Below, in pieces: positions 8,787-17,648 of a stretch of 64,000 nucleotides of DNA. Location: NCBI GenBank assembly GCA_019695175.1, contig JAIBAM010000001.1:62001-126000 (forward strand). The letters run 5' to 3'. The notes under the pieces were generated by a model. That model had not been told where the DNA came from. It made no database searches and saw only the letters and a list, made by a program, of their open reading frames with translations. The number at the start of each line of letters is the position of its first letter. The first letter of the stretch is position 1. The position numbers and the translations under genes are program-made. The DNA is from Bdellovibrionales bacterium (GTDB lineage: Bacteria; Bdellovibrionota; Bdellovibrionia; Bdellovibrionales; UBA1609).

Positions 8787-9668
8787 TTAAAGATCATAGT
8801 TAAGTGACTCTTCCGATCTCATTTCAATCAACATTCGTTCCATGGTAGGTTTTTGAAAACTCGTAACTTGGGAATAGAGATCACAATTTAGTGTCTTATC
8901 AGAAACATATTTAGATTCCGCTTCGATTTTGGTTTTTGTTCCATAAACCTTGTCTAATATTTGAAGTAATTCATATTTACTAATAGGAACACATGCAAGT
9001 TGGTATGTCCCATGAAGCTCCGGGAAGTTTTCCAAAACCCGAATCACTTCTTTAGAAACAAAATTTGTTGTTAATCCTGAGTAGTTTACCTTGGTAAACC
9101 CTTTAATCTCTTGGCCCTTTTGAGATAAAAACCACTCCACCAGTTCAGTTTTTCCCTCAAGTTCACGCCCCACAATGGAAAGACGGAAGGTGAGCGTATT
9201 TGGGTAATGAATTTCCCCCAAAAACTTTGTCTTCCCATACAAATCCTCCGCGTCTGGCAAATCTAGTTCTTTGTAATTCCCCTTTTTTCCACTGAATACA
9301 CAGTCCGTACTAAAATGAATAATTCTAGCGTTATTTTGCGCACCCCATTTTGCCAATTGATGTGGCAAGATGGAGTTAATTTGAAGGCTTTTTTCAAAAT
9401 TGTTCAAATCTTTTTTTCTGAGCGTCAGACCCACACAATTGATGACATAGTTGGGCTTGAACAACCCAAGTACGGCCTCTAATTCAGACCAATTTGTCAC
9501 ATCGATAGACTCATAAACCTGTGCCGAGTTAAAAATCCCAAAGCGTTCGTAATGTTTTTTGTTTTTGCGTAGGGTGCACCCAACCTGATCATGACCCAAT
9601 TTCTGCTTAAGTTTCAAAAACATTTGGTGCCCCAACATTCCAGCACCACCTAAAACCAGGATTTTCAT
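8787..9668 (-). CDS. RmlD/WbvR-like SDR reductase of nucleotide-sugar synthesis
   Basis: NAD(P)-dependent reductase, 293 aa from ATG 9668, which is preceded by GGAG. The in-frame extension to 9788 lacks family sequence. Features: Rossmann GGAGMLG (7-13), INCVG (76-80), STDCVFSG (120-127), YGKTK (144-148), and a C-terminal substrate domain. It resembles dTDP-4-dehydrorhamnose reductases, but no rmlA/B/C genes are in the window. FnlA- and FnlC-like enzymes are present at 43.9-46.1 kb and need a 4-keto reductase between them. The RmlD-like size without a C-terminal cupin fits the WbvR type of the L-QuiNAc pathway better than FnlB. That assignment is inference. Confidence 0.8.
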   Translation of the reverse strand: MKILVLGGAGMLGHQMFLKLKQKLGHDQVGCTLRKNKKHYERFGIFNSAQVYESIDVTNWSELEAVLGLFKPNYVINCVGLTLRKKDLNNFEKSLQINSILPHQLAKWGAQNNARIIHFSTDCVFSGKKGNYKELDLPDAEDLYGKTKFLGEIHYPNTLTFRLSIVGRELEGKTELVEWFLSQKGQEIKGFTKVNYSGLTTNFVSKEVIRVLENFPELHGTYQLACVPISKYELLQILDKVYGTKTKIEAESKYVSDKTLNCDLYSQVTSFQKPTMERMLIEMRSEESLNYDL

Positions 9669-9983
9669 AAACATGACTCCAAATCTCCAAATTTTAATTG
9701 TTTCTAATAACACTTGTCTTTCCATAGAGGCTATAGAAACAAGCTGCAAACAGATTCTTCTTTTATAAATAACTTTGGAAATCACCATCTGACAGATCCA
9801 TCTTTCCTGACCTGGCTCTAGGAACAGGAGCGAAGAGACTATGTCATTAGAATCTACGACCTAGCGCTAAAATCTGACCGGGTGGTTCTTGTCGACTACA
9901 TCCCAAAGCTCCATAATGCACAAATCAAAGTAGATATTTAGTGAAGCTTGCTCCTTCTTCAAGGAACAGGTAGAGTTTAGTTA
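9669..9983. other. Divergent intergenic region upstream of rnr
   Basis: 315 bases between the reductase and rnr. A plus-strand promoter candidate has TTGTCG (9889-9894), a 17-base spacer and CATAAT (9912-9917). No gene, RNA or terminator is recognised. Confidence 0.45.
9889..9917 (+). promoter_or_regulatory. Promoter candidate for rnr-ubiB
   Basis: TTGTCG and CATAAT separated by 17 bases, 66 bases before the rnr ATG at 9984. Confidence 0.4.
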
Positions 9984-12056
9984 ATGAAAAAAAGATCTCG
10001 AACCCACCGATCTCCCCAACCGCTCATCATTGTTGGATCCGTTAAAAGACACCCCGATGGCTTTGGCTTTCTCATTCCAGATGACTCCCAAATTGTCGAT
10101 GTTTATATTCCACGCCATGAAATGGATGGAATCATGGCCAATGATCGAATCGAAGTGAAGGCAATCCCAGAAGCAGGTGGTCCGCGTTTAAGAGGTCAGG
10201 TTTTAAAGCTGGTTGAACGTTTTGCAAAAAAAGTCAGCGGAATATACGAAGATATAAAAAACAATAAAGGAATCATCCGTGACCACAGTTTTGCTTGGGG
10301 AAGTGATTTGTGGGTTAAAAACCCCAACAGACTTAAAGTCAAAAATGGTGATTGGGTATCAGTAACCATTGAATCCTATCCTGATTCAGCCTTAGGGTTT
10401 GGTGGCAATCTATCCGCAGTTATCGGTGATCCTGCAAAACCTATCAATGACTCCATGAGGGTTCTCCATTCCCACAATATCCCCCATGAATTTTCCCAAA
10501 GCACTCTTAAAGAGGTCCATCAGTTTGCGGACCATGTGACTGACCACGATCGCAAGGGGAGACACGACCTCACCCAGCTTTCATTCATAACTATTGATGG
10601 GAAAACCGCAAAAGATTTCGATGATGCCATCTACGTTGAGTCCCACCCTCAAGGTTTTAAGCTTTGGGTAGCTATTGCGGATGTCAGTCACTACGTAAAA
10701 CCCAACACCTCTTTAGATAAAGAAGCCTATGAACGGGGCACAAGTACTTATTTTCCCAATTTTGTTTCACCCATGCTTCCCCAAAAACTCAGTGATGAAC
10801 TCTGCTCTCTAAAACCCCAAGTGGATCGACTGGCCTTAGTGGCTGAAATGGAGCTCTCTTTCCAAGGAGAACTCATCCAAACAAATTTTTATGAGGCCGT
10901 TATAAATAGTAAAGCTCGGGTCACTTACGGTGAGGCTCAGGAAGTCCTGGATGGATTTACTCCTGAAACATTAAGAACCGTGGTCCCGGTGATTAAAAAA
11001 GCGCGAGATTTAGCTAAAATTCTAATGGCCAAAAGGTTTCGTCAAGGTTCTTTGAACTTGGAACTTCCAGAAATTGAAATTGAAGTGGATAATTCGGGTC
11101 AACCCATAGATATTTTGCAGAGTGAAAGACTGTTTTCACATAAATTAATTGAAGAATTGATGTTAATTGCCAATGTAGCAGTGGCGCAAAAATTTTCCCA
11201 AAATAAAGTGCCTGCACTTTACCGTATCCACGACTCTCCAGATCCAAAGGCCATTAAAACTTTAGAATCTTACTTGAAACTGTTAGGTTCCAAAAAGAAA
11301 TTCAACACTGGAAGCGCTTTACAAAAACAACTCACCCAAGCCCTACAAGATTTTAGCGGTCACCCCCAGGAGCACATCCTAAATATATTAACCTTACGAT
11401 CCATGGCTCAAGCCTGCTACAGTCAACATAATTTGGGACATTTCGGCTTAGGGTTTAGCGATTACGTCCATTTTACTTCTCCCATTCGTAGATTCCCTGA
11501 TCTCATTATTCACCGTCAACTAAAAGGACTCTTGGGAATTAAAGATTATGGACTCCGATCCGAAGAAGATTTGAGCGGTTGTGGGGCTTTTCTAAGTGCT
11601 TGTGAACAAAGATCAGTAAAGGCCGAAAGACAAATTCATTCCATAAAAAAAGCCCGTTTTATGGCCCAATTTATTGGGCAATCTTTTCCTGGCTTAATCA
11701 CCTCGGCCACCAAGTTTGGTGTCTTTGTAGTGTTAAGGCAATTTGAAGTGGATGGGCTGATCAAGCTTGAAAACCTTCCTGGGGATCGATATGAGTTTGA
11801 TGAGAAAAATATCGTTCTGGTAGGAAAAAAATCCGGTCATGTTTTACGCATTGGTGATCCAATAACCGTCATTGTGGCCGCAGCTAACCCTGACGAAGGA
11901 CGGATCGATTTTATACCTGATAAGGAGGAGTTCAGTGCTCATCTCCAACAAACACAAACTAAGCCCCTTAAGAAACGTGGGAAGACTCAAAGTCATACTA
12001 AGCACCTTCGTTCAACACGGTTTCCACCAAGTCGTAGAAAAGGCAAAGCTCGGTAG
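9984..12056 (+). CDS. rnr: Ribonuclease R (RNase II/RNB family)
   Basis: Processive 3'-5' exoribonuclease, 690 aa. It starts directly with the cold-shock domain (VKRHPDGFGFLIPDD, about 19-33) and lacks the N-terminal helix-turn-helix found in E. coli RNase R. The RNB catalytic domain contains TIDGKTAKDFDDAI (about 203-216), with the metal-binding Asp residues, and HFTSPIRRFPDLIIHRQL. An S1 domain follows (FPGLITSATKFGVFVVL). The C-terminus is a Lys/Arg-rich tail, typical of RNase R. Its last 122 bases overlap the ubiB-like gene in another frame. Confidence 0.95.
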   Translation: MKKRSRTHRSPQPLIIVGSVKRHPDGFGFLIPDDSQIVDVYIPRHEMDGIMANDRIEVKAIPEAGGPRLRGQVLKLVERFAKKVSGIYEDIKNNKGIIRDHSFAWGSDLWVKNPNRLKVKNGDWVSVTIESYPDSALGFGGNLSAVIGDPAKPINDSMRVLHSHNIPHEFSQSTLKEVHQFADHVTDHDRKGRHDLTQLSFITIDGKTAKDFDDAIYVESHPQGFKLWVAIADVSHYVKPNTSLDKEAYERGTSTYFPNFVSPMLPQKLSDELCSLKPQVDRLALVAEMELSFQGELIQTNFYEAVINSKARVTYGEAQEVLDGFTPETLRTVVPVIKKARDLAKILMAKRFRQGSLNLELPEIEIEVDNSGQPIDILQSERLFSHKLIEELMLIANVAVAQKFSQNKVPALYRIHDSPDPKAIKTLESYLKLLGSKKKFNTGSALQKQLTQALQDFSGHPQEHILNILTLRSMAQACYSQHNLGHFGLGFSDYVHFTSPIRRFPDLIIHRQLKGLLGIKDYGLRSEEDLSGCGAFLSACEQRSVKAERQIHSIKKARFMAQFIGQSFPGLITSATKFGVFVVLRQFEVDGLIKLENLPGDRYEFDEKNIVLVGKKSGHVLRIGDPITVIVAAANPDEGRIDFIPDKEEFSAHLQQTQTKPLKKRGKTQSHTKHLRSTRFPPSRRKGKAR

Positions 12057-13602
12057 CTTTATCTTAGACCGCTTCACTGATGGATCAGTTCAAAACCAAC
12101 CGGCATCGGTTCGATTGAGAATGTGTTGTGAAAAATTGGGTCCCACTTTTGTAAAGCTCGGACAACTTTTGGCAACAAGACCTGACCTCATCCCTGCCGA
12201 TTATGTCGATGAATTCTGTAAACTTCACGATCAAGTACCCAGTTTGCCCTTTACTGAAATTGAAAAGGTTTTGGTAAAACACTTTGGCAGAGAATGGCGT
12301 AATGTTTTTTCTTCCATTGAAGAACAAGCTTTAGGCGCTGCAAGTATTGCCCAGGTCCATCGGGCCAAACTATTAGATGGATCCCCCGTTGTTGTTAAAA
12401 TTCAAAGACCTGGAATTGAGTCTGTAATCAGAGAAGATATGAGCATTTTATTTTTTTTAGCGGAAATGCTGGAGCGTTATTTCCCAGAAGCTCGCCCATT
12501 TAACCCTGTGGGAATTGTGGAAGAGTTTAGCAAGGCCCTTTCTCTAGAAACAAATTTTATCATCGAGGCCAATAACATTCGTCGTTTTCAACAAAACTTT
12601 GCCAAGGAACCTCACGTTAAAATACCTACGGTGTATGGGGATTACACTGGTCAAAAAGTATTAGTGATGGAAGCCTTAGATGGAATTCCTCTCAGTCAGC
12701 CGGCTTCACTGGAACAAGAAGGAATCAACCCCGAAACCATCTTACGCCATGGCCTTAAAGCCTACTTAAAAATGGTTTTTTCAGATGGACTGTTCCACGG
12801 TGATTTACATGCTGGAAATCTTTTGGTTTTAAAAGAAAATAAAATTGGTTTAATTGATTTTGGTGTTGTGGGGCGCTTGAATAATAAAACCCAAACCGCC
12901 ATCGCCAATATGCTTCTTGCCTTGGCGGAAGAAGATTACGACCGATTGGCTTATTTATATGTGGACTTAGCACCTTATAACGATCAAGTTGATGTCGATC
13001 TTTTTGCTAGAGACCTACGCGATCTCATAGCCCCCTATTGTGGACTTACTTTAAAACACGTAAACCTAGGAAAAATTTTATTAGATTCCACATTTATAGC
13101 AGCACGACAAGGCCTCATCCTTCCCAGTGAACTTGTTTTATATTTTAAATCCATTGTCGCGGTCGAGGGAATGGGTCGCATGATCGTCCGTGACTTTGAT
13201 TTCATGACCTTTGCTTTAGAGTCTGCCAACGAATTAATGAGAGTGCGCTATGATAAAACTAAAATTTTTAAAGAAGCCAGTCATGTCACCCGTGATCTCA
13301 ACTCCTTTATTTCTGTTTTACCACGACAACTCAAACAAATTTTTCGACGTTTTAATAGCCCTGATTGGGAATTAAAACTCAGCATCAAAGAGACCGAACA
13401 ACTTCGTCGCTCCATTGAAAAAACAGGAAACCTAACTTTTCTCGGGCTTGTCATCGCGGGACTAATTGTGAGCAGTGCGCTCTTTTTACAACATCAACAA
13501 GGTTCATGGATTTTTGGTCTTCCCCTGATGAGCGCCTTAAGTCTTGGGAGCGCCGGTGTCCTTGGATTGATTGCATTTTACAACTATATCAAAAAATCCT
13601 AG
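11935..13602 (+). CDS. ubiB: UbiB/ABC1/AarF-type atypical kinase
   Basis: Protein-kinase-like ATPase of the UbiB family, linked to ubiquinone biosynthesis, 555 aa. I chose GTG 11935 because AAGGAGGAG lies just before it, inside rnr; upstream in-frame codons lack an SD. Motifs: KLGPTFVKLGQLLATRPDLIP (KxGQ motif), ALGAASIAQVHRA (Ala-rich loop), VVKIQRPG (Lys), HGDLHAGN (catalytic loop), and IDFGVVG (DFG). Two C-terminal membrane segments occur near 505-550. Length matches E. coli UbiB (546). It begins 122 bases before the end of rnr, so the two genes are probably co-transcribed. Confidence 0.92.
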   Translation: MLISNKHKLSPLRNVGRLKVILSTFVQHGFHQVVEKAKLGSFILDRFTDGSVQNQPASVRLRMCCEKLGPTFVKLGQLLATRPDLIPADYVDEFCKLHDQVPSLPFTEIEKVLVKHFGREWRNVFSSIEEQALGAASIAQVHRAKLLDGSPVVVKIQRPGIESVIREDMSILFFLAEMLERYFPEARPFNPVGIVEEFSKALSLETNFIIEANNIRRFQQNFAKEPHVKIPTVYGDYTGQKVLVMEALDGIPLSQPASLEQEGINPETILRHGLKAYLKMVFSDGLFHGDLHAGNLLVLKENKIGLIDFGVVGRLNNKTQTAIANMLLALAEEDYDRLAYLYVDLAPYNDQVDVDLFARDLRDLIAPYCGLTLKHVNLGKILLDSTFIAARQGLILPSELVLYFKSIVAVEGMGRMIVRDFDFMTFALESANELMRVRYDKTKIFKEASHVTRDLNSFISVLPRQLKQIFRRFNSPDWELKLSIKETEQLRRSIEKTGNLTFLGLVIAGLIVSSALFLQHQQGSWIFGLPLMSALSLGSAGVLGLIAFYNYIKKS

Positions 13603-13719
13603 CAAAAGATTTAGAGCTCTAATTGACGCATCATCATTGGAAAATTTATGAAATCCAATCCACACCGGTTGGTGCCCGCTATACACAAGGTCTCACAAAT
13701 ACATGAGGATTAATTTTTT

Positions 13720-14157
13720 TTATTTCCACCCGATAACATCATAGTTTTTCCGGTTCAAACATCGGGTGACGTAATTATTTTTCATTTCATCTGGTGAAAG
13801 ATTATCCTTAGCAGCTTCTTTTCCCGCACCTGCACCTGCGCCAACCACTCCACCCACCGCAGCTCCACCCACCGCAGACCGTAATCCCCCTCCAGTGATG
13901 GCACCCAAAACACCGCCTAAAATAGCTCCTGTAGCAGCTCCCCGACCTGCAGCCTTAGCCATACGATCTTTTTTATGTTGCTCTAAATATCGATCTGCTT
14001 TAGCCACACATTCATCAATATCTTTTTCGGCTTGCTGGGATCCATTTCTTAAATAAGTATCATTTTCATCCAAAATGGGTCGGTAACTAGAACAACCCAT
14101 TTGAAAAATTGAAAAAATCCCAAGAACAATAATGGCAAGTAAAGTTGATAAGTTCAT
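13720..14157 (-). CDS. Glycine-zipper lipoprotein
   Basis: 145 aa from ATG 14157, preceded by GGAAGGGGA. The N-terminal hydrophobic signal ends at Cys22 (FQMGC), a loose lipobox, so a lipoprotein is likely. A charged segment follows. Then comes a Gly/Ala-rich stretch of about 35 residues with repeated GGxxGxxxG spacing (AILGGVLGAITGGG), as in glycine-zipper outer-membrane proteins of the SlyB/YMGG type. The C-terminus is short and Cys-containing (TRCLNRKNYDVIGW). Function unknown; an envelope role is inferred. Confidence 0.75.
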   Translation of the reverse strand: MNLSTLLAIIVLGIFSIFQMGCSSYRPILDENDTYLRNGSQQAEKDIDECVAKADRYLEQHKKDRMAKAAGRGAATGAILGGVLGAITGGGLRSAVGGAAVGGVVGAGAGAGKEAAKDNLSPDEMKNNYVTRCLNRKNYDVIGWK

Positions 14158-14272
14158 AAAAATCCCCTTCCTTGGAGTTAAGAACCTGAAGCAAATCTGC
14201 AGGCTCATTAAAAAATAAATTTATTTCTAATTGCCAGTGAGGCACTTTGTCAGCAGCATCTCCGAGTCGGCT

Positions 14273-15106
14273 CTAACCTAATAATTTTAAAGCCACTTGT
14301 TGGGCCGCATTCGCTTGTCCTAGAACCGAAACCCCAGCTTGCAATAAAATACTATTTCGAGTCATCTCTGCCGTCTCTTCTGCAATATCCGTATCCCGAA
14401 TCCGAGAATTAGCCGCAGAAAGATTTTCGTGGGATATAGATAAATTGTTTATTGTTGAGTTCAACCTATTTTGAAGTGCCCCGAAATTGGCTCTCATAGC
14501 ATTGACGGCTGTCATAGCAGTATCAACCACGCCAATACTATTTTGAGCCATTTCCTTTGTCGCCAAAGACTCCGCCGTTAAACTTAAAGACTCTAAGGTA
14601 GAGTTTGCTGCAGAACTGTTAAAGGAAATACGATCTTTAAACGCGTCATTATGCACTCCCACTTGTATATCAATGATTCCACCCGTTCCATTCAGCAAAT
14701 CTCTTCCATTAAATTGGGTCACTTCTGATATGCGTTGAATTTCAGACTTGAGTTGTTGATACTCCACATCCAAAAATTTTCTTTCCACATCTCCTATGGT
14801 ATCGGAAGAAGCCTGAATCGCCAGCTCACGAAGTCTTATCAACATTGCAGAAACTTCATTAAGACCCCCTTCAGCCACTTGTACTAAAGAAACCCCATCT
14901 TCAGCATTTCGACTGGCTTGCCTGAGCCCACGAATTTGACCTTTTAAATTTTCACTGATAGCCAAGCCCGCCGCATCATCAGCCGCCTGGTTTATACGAA
15001 ATCCCGAACTCAATCGAGCTAAGGACGTATCCAACTGTCTATGAGTACCAGCAAGATTTTTTTGCGCGTTTAAAGACGCCACATTAGTGGATATACGAAG
15101 AGCCAT
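14273..15106 (-). CDS. fliC: Flagellin (copy 1)
   Basis: Filament subunit, 277 aa. The protein is essentially D0 and D1 only, with no large variable central domain. N-terminal signatures are NVASLNAQKNL and LSSGFRINQAADDAAGLAISENL. The C-terminal signature is LSAANSRIRDTDIAEETAEMTRNSIL and it ends LGQANAAQQVALKLL. ATG 15106 is preceded by GGGAGGAGA. It is very similar to the second copy at 16716-17561. The GT-like gene between them runs in the opposite direction. Confidence 0.97.
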   Translation of the reverse strand: MALRISTNVASLNAQKNLAGTHRQLDTSLARLSSGFRINQAADDAAGLAISENLKGQIRGLRQASRNAEDGVSLVQVAEGGLNEVSAMLIRLRELAIQASSDTIGDVERKFLDVEYQQLKSEIQRISEVTQFNGRDLLNGTGGIIDIQVGVHNDAFKDRISFNSSAANSTLESLSLTAESLATKEMAQNSIGVVDTAMTAVNAMRANFGALQNRLNSTINNLSISHENLSAANSRIRDTDIAEETAEMTRNSILLQAGVSVLGQANAAQQVALKLLG

Positions 15107-15153
15107 GGTCTCCTCCCTGTGAACTCATCATCCATGATGTGCGCCATCCCATT
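15107..15153 (-). promoter_or_regulatory. Flagellin-1 leader element with GGA hairpin (CsrA-site-like)
   Basis: On the minus strand the order is ATGGGATGGC (15143-15152), then a CATCA-TGGA-TGATG hairpin (15126-15139) with GGA in its loop, then the SD GGGAGGAGA (15109-15117). The same order of elements occurs before flagellin copy 2. It resembles CsrA-regulated leaders such as B. subtilis hag. Confidence 0.5.
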
Positions 15154-15320
15154 GGCTACGAACAAATTCTATGTCCGGTTCTAAAAAGTTAACAATTTTT
15201 ATTAACTTCTATTCATTGTCTCTTCTCGGTACAGGTTTGTTATAAATAAGTCTAGTTTTTAACCTCTTCTCGACATTTGTGGCTTTGCGAGTTTTTTTAT
15301 CTAAGCTACATTAGGATTAT

Positions 15321-16541
15321 ATGAACATTCCATCTTCCAAAATTAAAATTCTCTTTATGGGTGAAGCTGTGACCTTAGCCCATGTGGCACGCCCTCTTGC
15401 TCTGGCTCAAAAATTACCTACAAAACTTTTTGACATCCACATGGCAGTGGATCCGCGCTACCAATTTCTTGTTTCATCTGACTCAAACCAATCAATTTAT
15501 TTTCATCAAATAAAATCCCCCAGCTCCAGTTCTTTTCGTCAAAAAGTAGAGGCGGGAAAATTTCCGTACAACGAGAATGAAATCATCTCTCTTGTACAGG
15601 ACGATTTGAGTTTGTTAGAAAAAATTAAACCGGACATTGTGATTGGGGATTTCAGAATCAGTTTATCTATAAGTTCTAAATACAAAAAAATTCCCTACTT
15701 TAGTATAACCAATGCCCACTGGCTGCCTGACTTTTACTCCCACTATCCCATTCCAGATTTAGGGGCTTTACCCTACCTACCAAAGTTTTTAGTTCGATCG
15801 GTCCAAAAATGCGTTTTCCGCTATGCAGCCTATGCCTTCAAGGCCGCGGCTCAACATTTTGGCATTAAAAATTTTTCTCCAAGTTTGACTTCTGCCTACA
15901 CAGATGGGGATCGTATTTTAGTGCCCGATCATCCCTCGGCCCGCATCAATAAATTAGAAAAAGAGCTTTTTATTGGTCCGATTTTTTGGGAGCCCAAATT
16001 GAATCTGCCTTCTTGGTGGGCTTCTTTTAAAGAAGAAACAAAGCCTGTAGTTTATATTAATTTAGGCAGTTCTGGACCCCAACTTAATTTAAACAAAATA
16101 ACGGATCAATTACTAAAACAGGACTTGTCAGTGGTGATTTCCCAGATTCAACCCACAAACCCTTTCATTGAAAAAAAGCATTTATATGTGGGGGAATACC
16201 TACCCAGCGGAGAAGTTTTAAAAAAATCATCGTTGTTTATTGGAAATGGTGGCAGCATGAGCACACAGATGGCTCTTGCAGAGGCCTGCCCAGTCTTGGC
16301 CTTACCCGCAAATTATGATCAACAGTTGTACATGGAACAAATCACTGCTTTAAAATTGGCGAAAATTATAAATAAAAGAAATAGAGTTGAAGAAGTCATC
16401 CTGAAGCATTCTTTAGAGCTACTATCCCAATCCGAATATAAAAAACAATTATTAAAACATCAGATAAAATTCAAACCAAATGAAAATAAAACAAGTTTAA
16501 TTACAAGTGAAATTAAAAAGGTATTAGGAATCTCAAAGTAA
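15321..16541 (+). CDS. UGT/MGT-type (GT1-like, GT-B fold) glycosyltransferase
   Basis: 406 aa, two-domain GT-B protein. The N-terminal acceptor domain starts KILFMGEAVTLAHVARPLALA (about 8-28, within the protein's first strand). The C-terminal donor domain has VVYINLGSSGPQ (about 244) and the UGT-like signature FIGNGGSMSTQMALAEACPVLALP (near 310-333), followed by DQQLYMEQI. Acceptor unknown. Its position between two flagellin genes suggests flagellin glycosylation, but membrane or natural-product glycosylation cannot be excluded. It is divergent from flagellin 1 and convergent with flagellin 2. Confidence 0.8.
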   Translation: MNIPSSKIKILFMGEAVTLAHVARPLALAQKLPTKLFDIHMAVDPRYQFLVSSDSNQSIYFHQIKSPSSSSFRQKVEAGKFPYNENEIISLVQDDLSLLEKIKPDIVIGDFRISLSISSKYKKIPYFSITNAHWLPDFYSHYPIPDLGALPYLPKFLVRSVQKCVFRYAAYAFKAAAQHFGIKNFSPSLTSAYTDGDRILVPDHPSARINKLEKELFIGPIFWEPKLNLPSWWASFKEETKPVVYINLGSSGPQLNLNKITDQLLKQDLSVVISQIQPTNPFIEKKHLYVGEYLPSGEVLKKSSLFIGNGGSMSTQMALAEACPVLALPANYDQQLYMEQITALKLAKIINKRNRVEEVILKHSLELLSQSEYKKQLLKHQIKFKPNENKTSLITSEIKKVLGISK

Positions 16542-16593
16542 ACTCTTGCCTTAGAGATAGAAACTTTTAACCATTAAATAATGGTGCAAAAAT

Positions 16594-16622
16594 CAAGGCA
16601 AGCGAAAAAAACGCTTGCCTTG
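16594..16622 (-). terminator. Rho-independent terminator of flagellin 2
   Basis: A perfect 11-bp inverted repeat CAAGGCAAGCG / CGCTTGCCTTG with a 7-base loop. On the minus strand the loop is T7 and the stem is followed by ATTTTTG. It lies 93 bases after the flagellin stop. The plus strand has no T-run, so it serves the minus strand mainly. Confidence 0.75.
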
Positions 16623-16715
16623 AAAACGCAGGAAACATTTAAACCAAGGCATAAAAGGTGAGCTAAAGGCTTGAACCAATCACGACACGATCTTTTGAAT
16701 CATGTCGCCCATCAC

Positions 16716-17561
16716 CTAAGAGAAAGTCTTATTAAGTAACCCAAGTGCTGTTTGCGCCGATTGATTGGCCTGAGCCAGAACCGACGTTCCCGCATTGAGC
16801 AGTATATTATTCCGTGTTAATTCTGCAGTTTCCTCAGCCACATCCACATCTCGAATACGACTGTTAGCCGCCGATAAGTTTTCCAAGGAAACCGCTAAGT
16901 TCCCAATGGTTGACTGCAATCTATTCTGGATGGCTCCAAAATCAGCTCTCATAGCACTGACTCCTACAATAGCTTGATCTATGGCTGACAAACTATTCTG
17001 AGCTGATGCTTTATCTGCCACACTGGTTAAATTCACACCTAAAGCCGCAGAATTTGCATCTGCCTTTGAAGCATCAAAAGACAGTCGATCAATATTAGGG
17101 TCGTTTCGTGTCCCCACCTGGAAATCCAATACAGACCCTGTGCCACTGAGTAATTGCGTTCCATTAAACTCCGTTCCATTGGCAATCCGGTCAATCTCCG
17201 AAACTAATTGATCGTATTCCACATTAAGGAACTGTCTTTCCACATTCCCGATGGTATCACTCGCTGCTTGAACGGCCAATTCTCTTAATCTTATGAGAAT
17301 GGAACTAATTTCATTCAGTCCACCCTCCGCCACCTGAACCAGAGAAACTCCATCTTGAGCATTTCTGGAGGCCTGTTTCATTCCCCGAATTTGAGCTCTA
17401 AGGTTTTCAGAGATCGCCAATCCGGCGGCATCATCTCCCGCACGGTTGATACGAAATCCTGATGATAATCGCTCTAGGTTTTTATCCAACCCAAGCTTAG
17501 TACCCATTAAATTTCTTTGGGCATTTAATGAAGCCGTGTTGGTATTTATTCGCAAACCCAT
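16716..17561 (-). CDS. fliC: Flagellin (copy 2)
   Basis: 281 aa, D0/D1-only flagellin. Start ATG 17561 (MGLRINTNTASLNAQRNL), directly preceded by GGAGGAGGA; an in-frame ATG further upstream at 17591 has no SD. It has LSSGFRINRAGDDAAGLAISENL at the N-terminus and LSAANSRIRDVDVAEETAEL at the C-terminus. It is a paralogue of copy 1 in head-to-tail order on the same strand. A sigma-28 promoter-like sequence and a shared leader element lie upstream, and a strong hairpin terminator lies downstream. Confidence 0.97.
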   Translation of the reverse strand: MGLRINTNTASLNAQRNLMGTKLGLDKNLERLSSGFRINRAGDDAAGLAISENLRAQIRGMKQASRNAQDGVSLVQVAEGGLNEISSILIRLRELAVQAASDTIGNVERQFLNVEYDQLVSEIDRIANGTEFNGTQLLSGTGSVLDFQVGTRNDPNIDRLSFDASKADANSAALGVNLTSVADKASAQNSLSAIDQAIVGVSAMRADFGAIQNRLQSTIGNLAVSLENLSAANSRIRDVDVAEETAELTRNNILLNAGTSVLAQANQSAQTALGLLNKTFS

Positions 17562-17623
17562 TTGTCCTCCTCCTTGAGAATCAGGCATCAATCCTAGATG
17601 CTTGCCATCCCATGTTGGGATGG
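17562..17623 (-). promoter_or_regulatory. Flagellin-2 leader with tandem hairpins (CsrA-site-like)
   Basis: Minus strand, in order: a perfect 8-bp hairpin CCATCCCA-ACA-TGGGATGG (17605-17623); GCATC-TAGGATT-GATGC (17585-17601), which exposes GGA in the loop; then the GGAGGAGGA SD (17565-17573). The ATGGGATGGC block and the GGA hairpin are shared with flagellin 1. Confidence 0.55.
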
Positions 17624-17648
17624 TGGGGGCTGTTTATTTACAATGAAC

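Noticed and set aside
9669-9788. 40-residue N-terminal extension of the RmlD-like reductase
   Set aside because: Family begins at MKILVLGGAGMLG (ATG 9668) with a GGAG ahead; the extension has no conserved sequence.
13609-13625. Palindrome TTAGAGCTCTAA after ubiB
   Set aside because: A short palindrome without T-run; not a terminator or an established operator.
16594-16622. 11-bp inverted repeat considered as a recombination or attachment site
   Set aside because: Position after a flagellin stop, T-loop and following T-run fit a terminator better.
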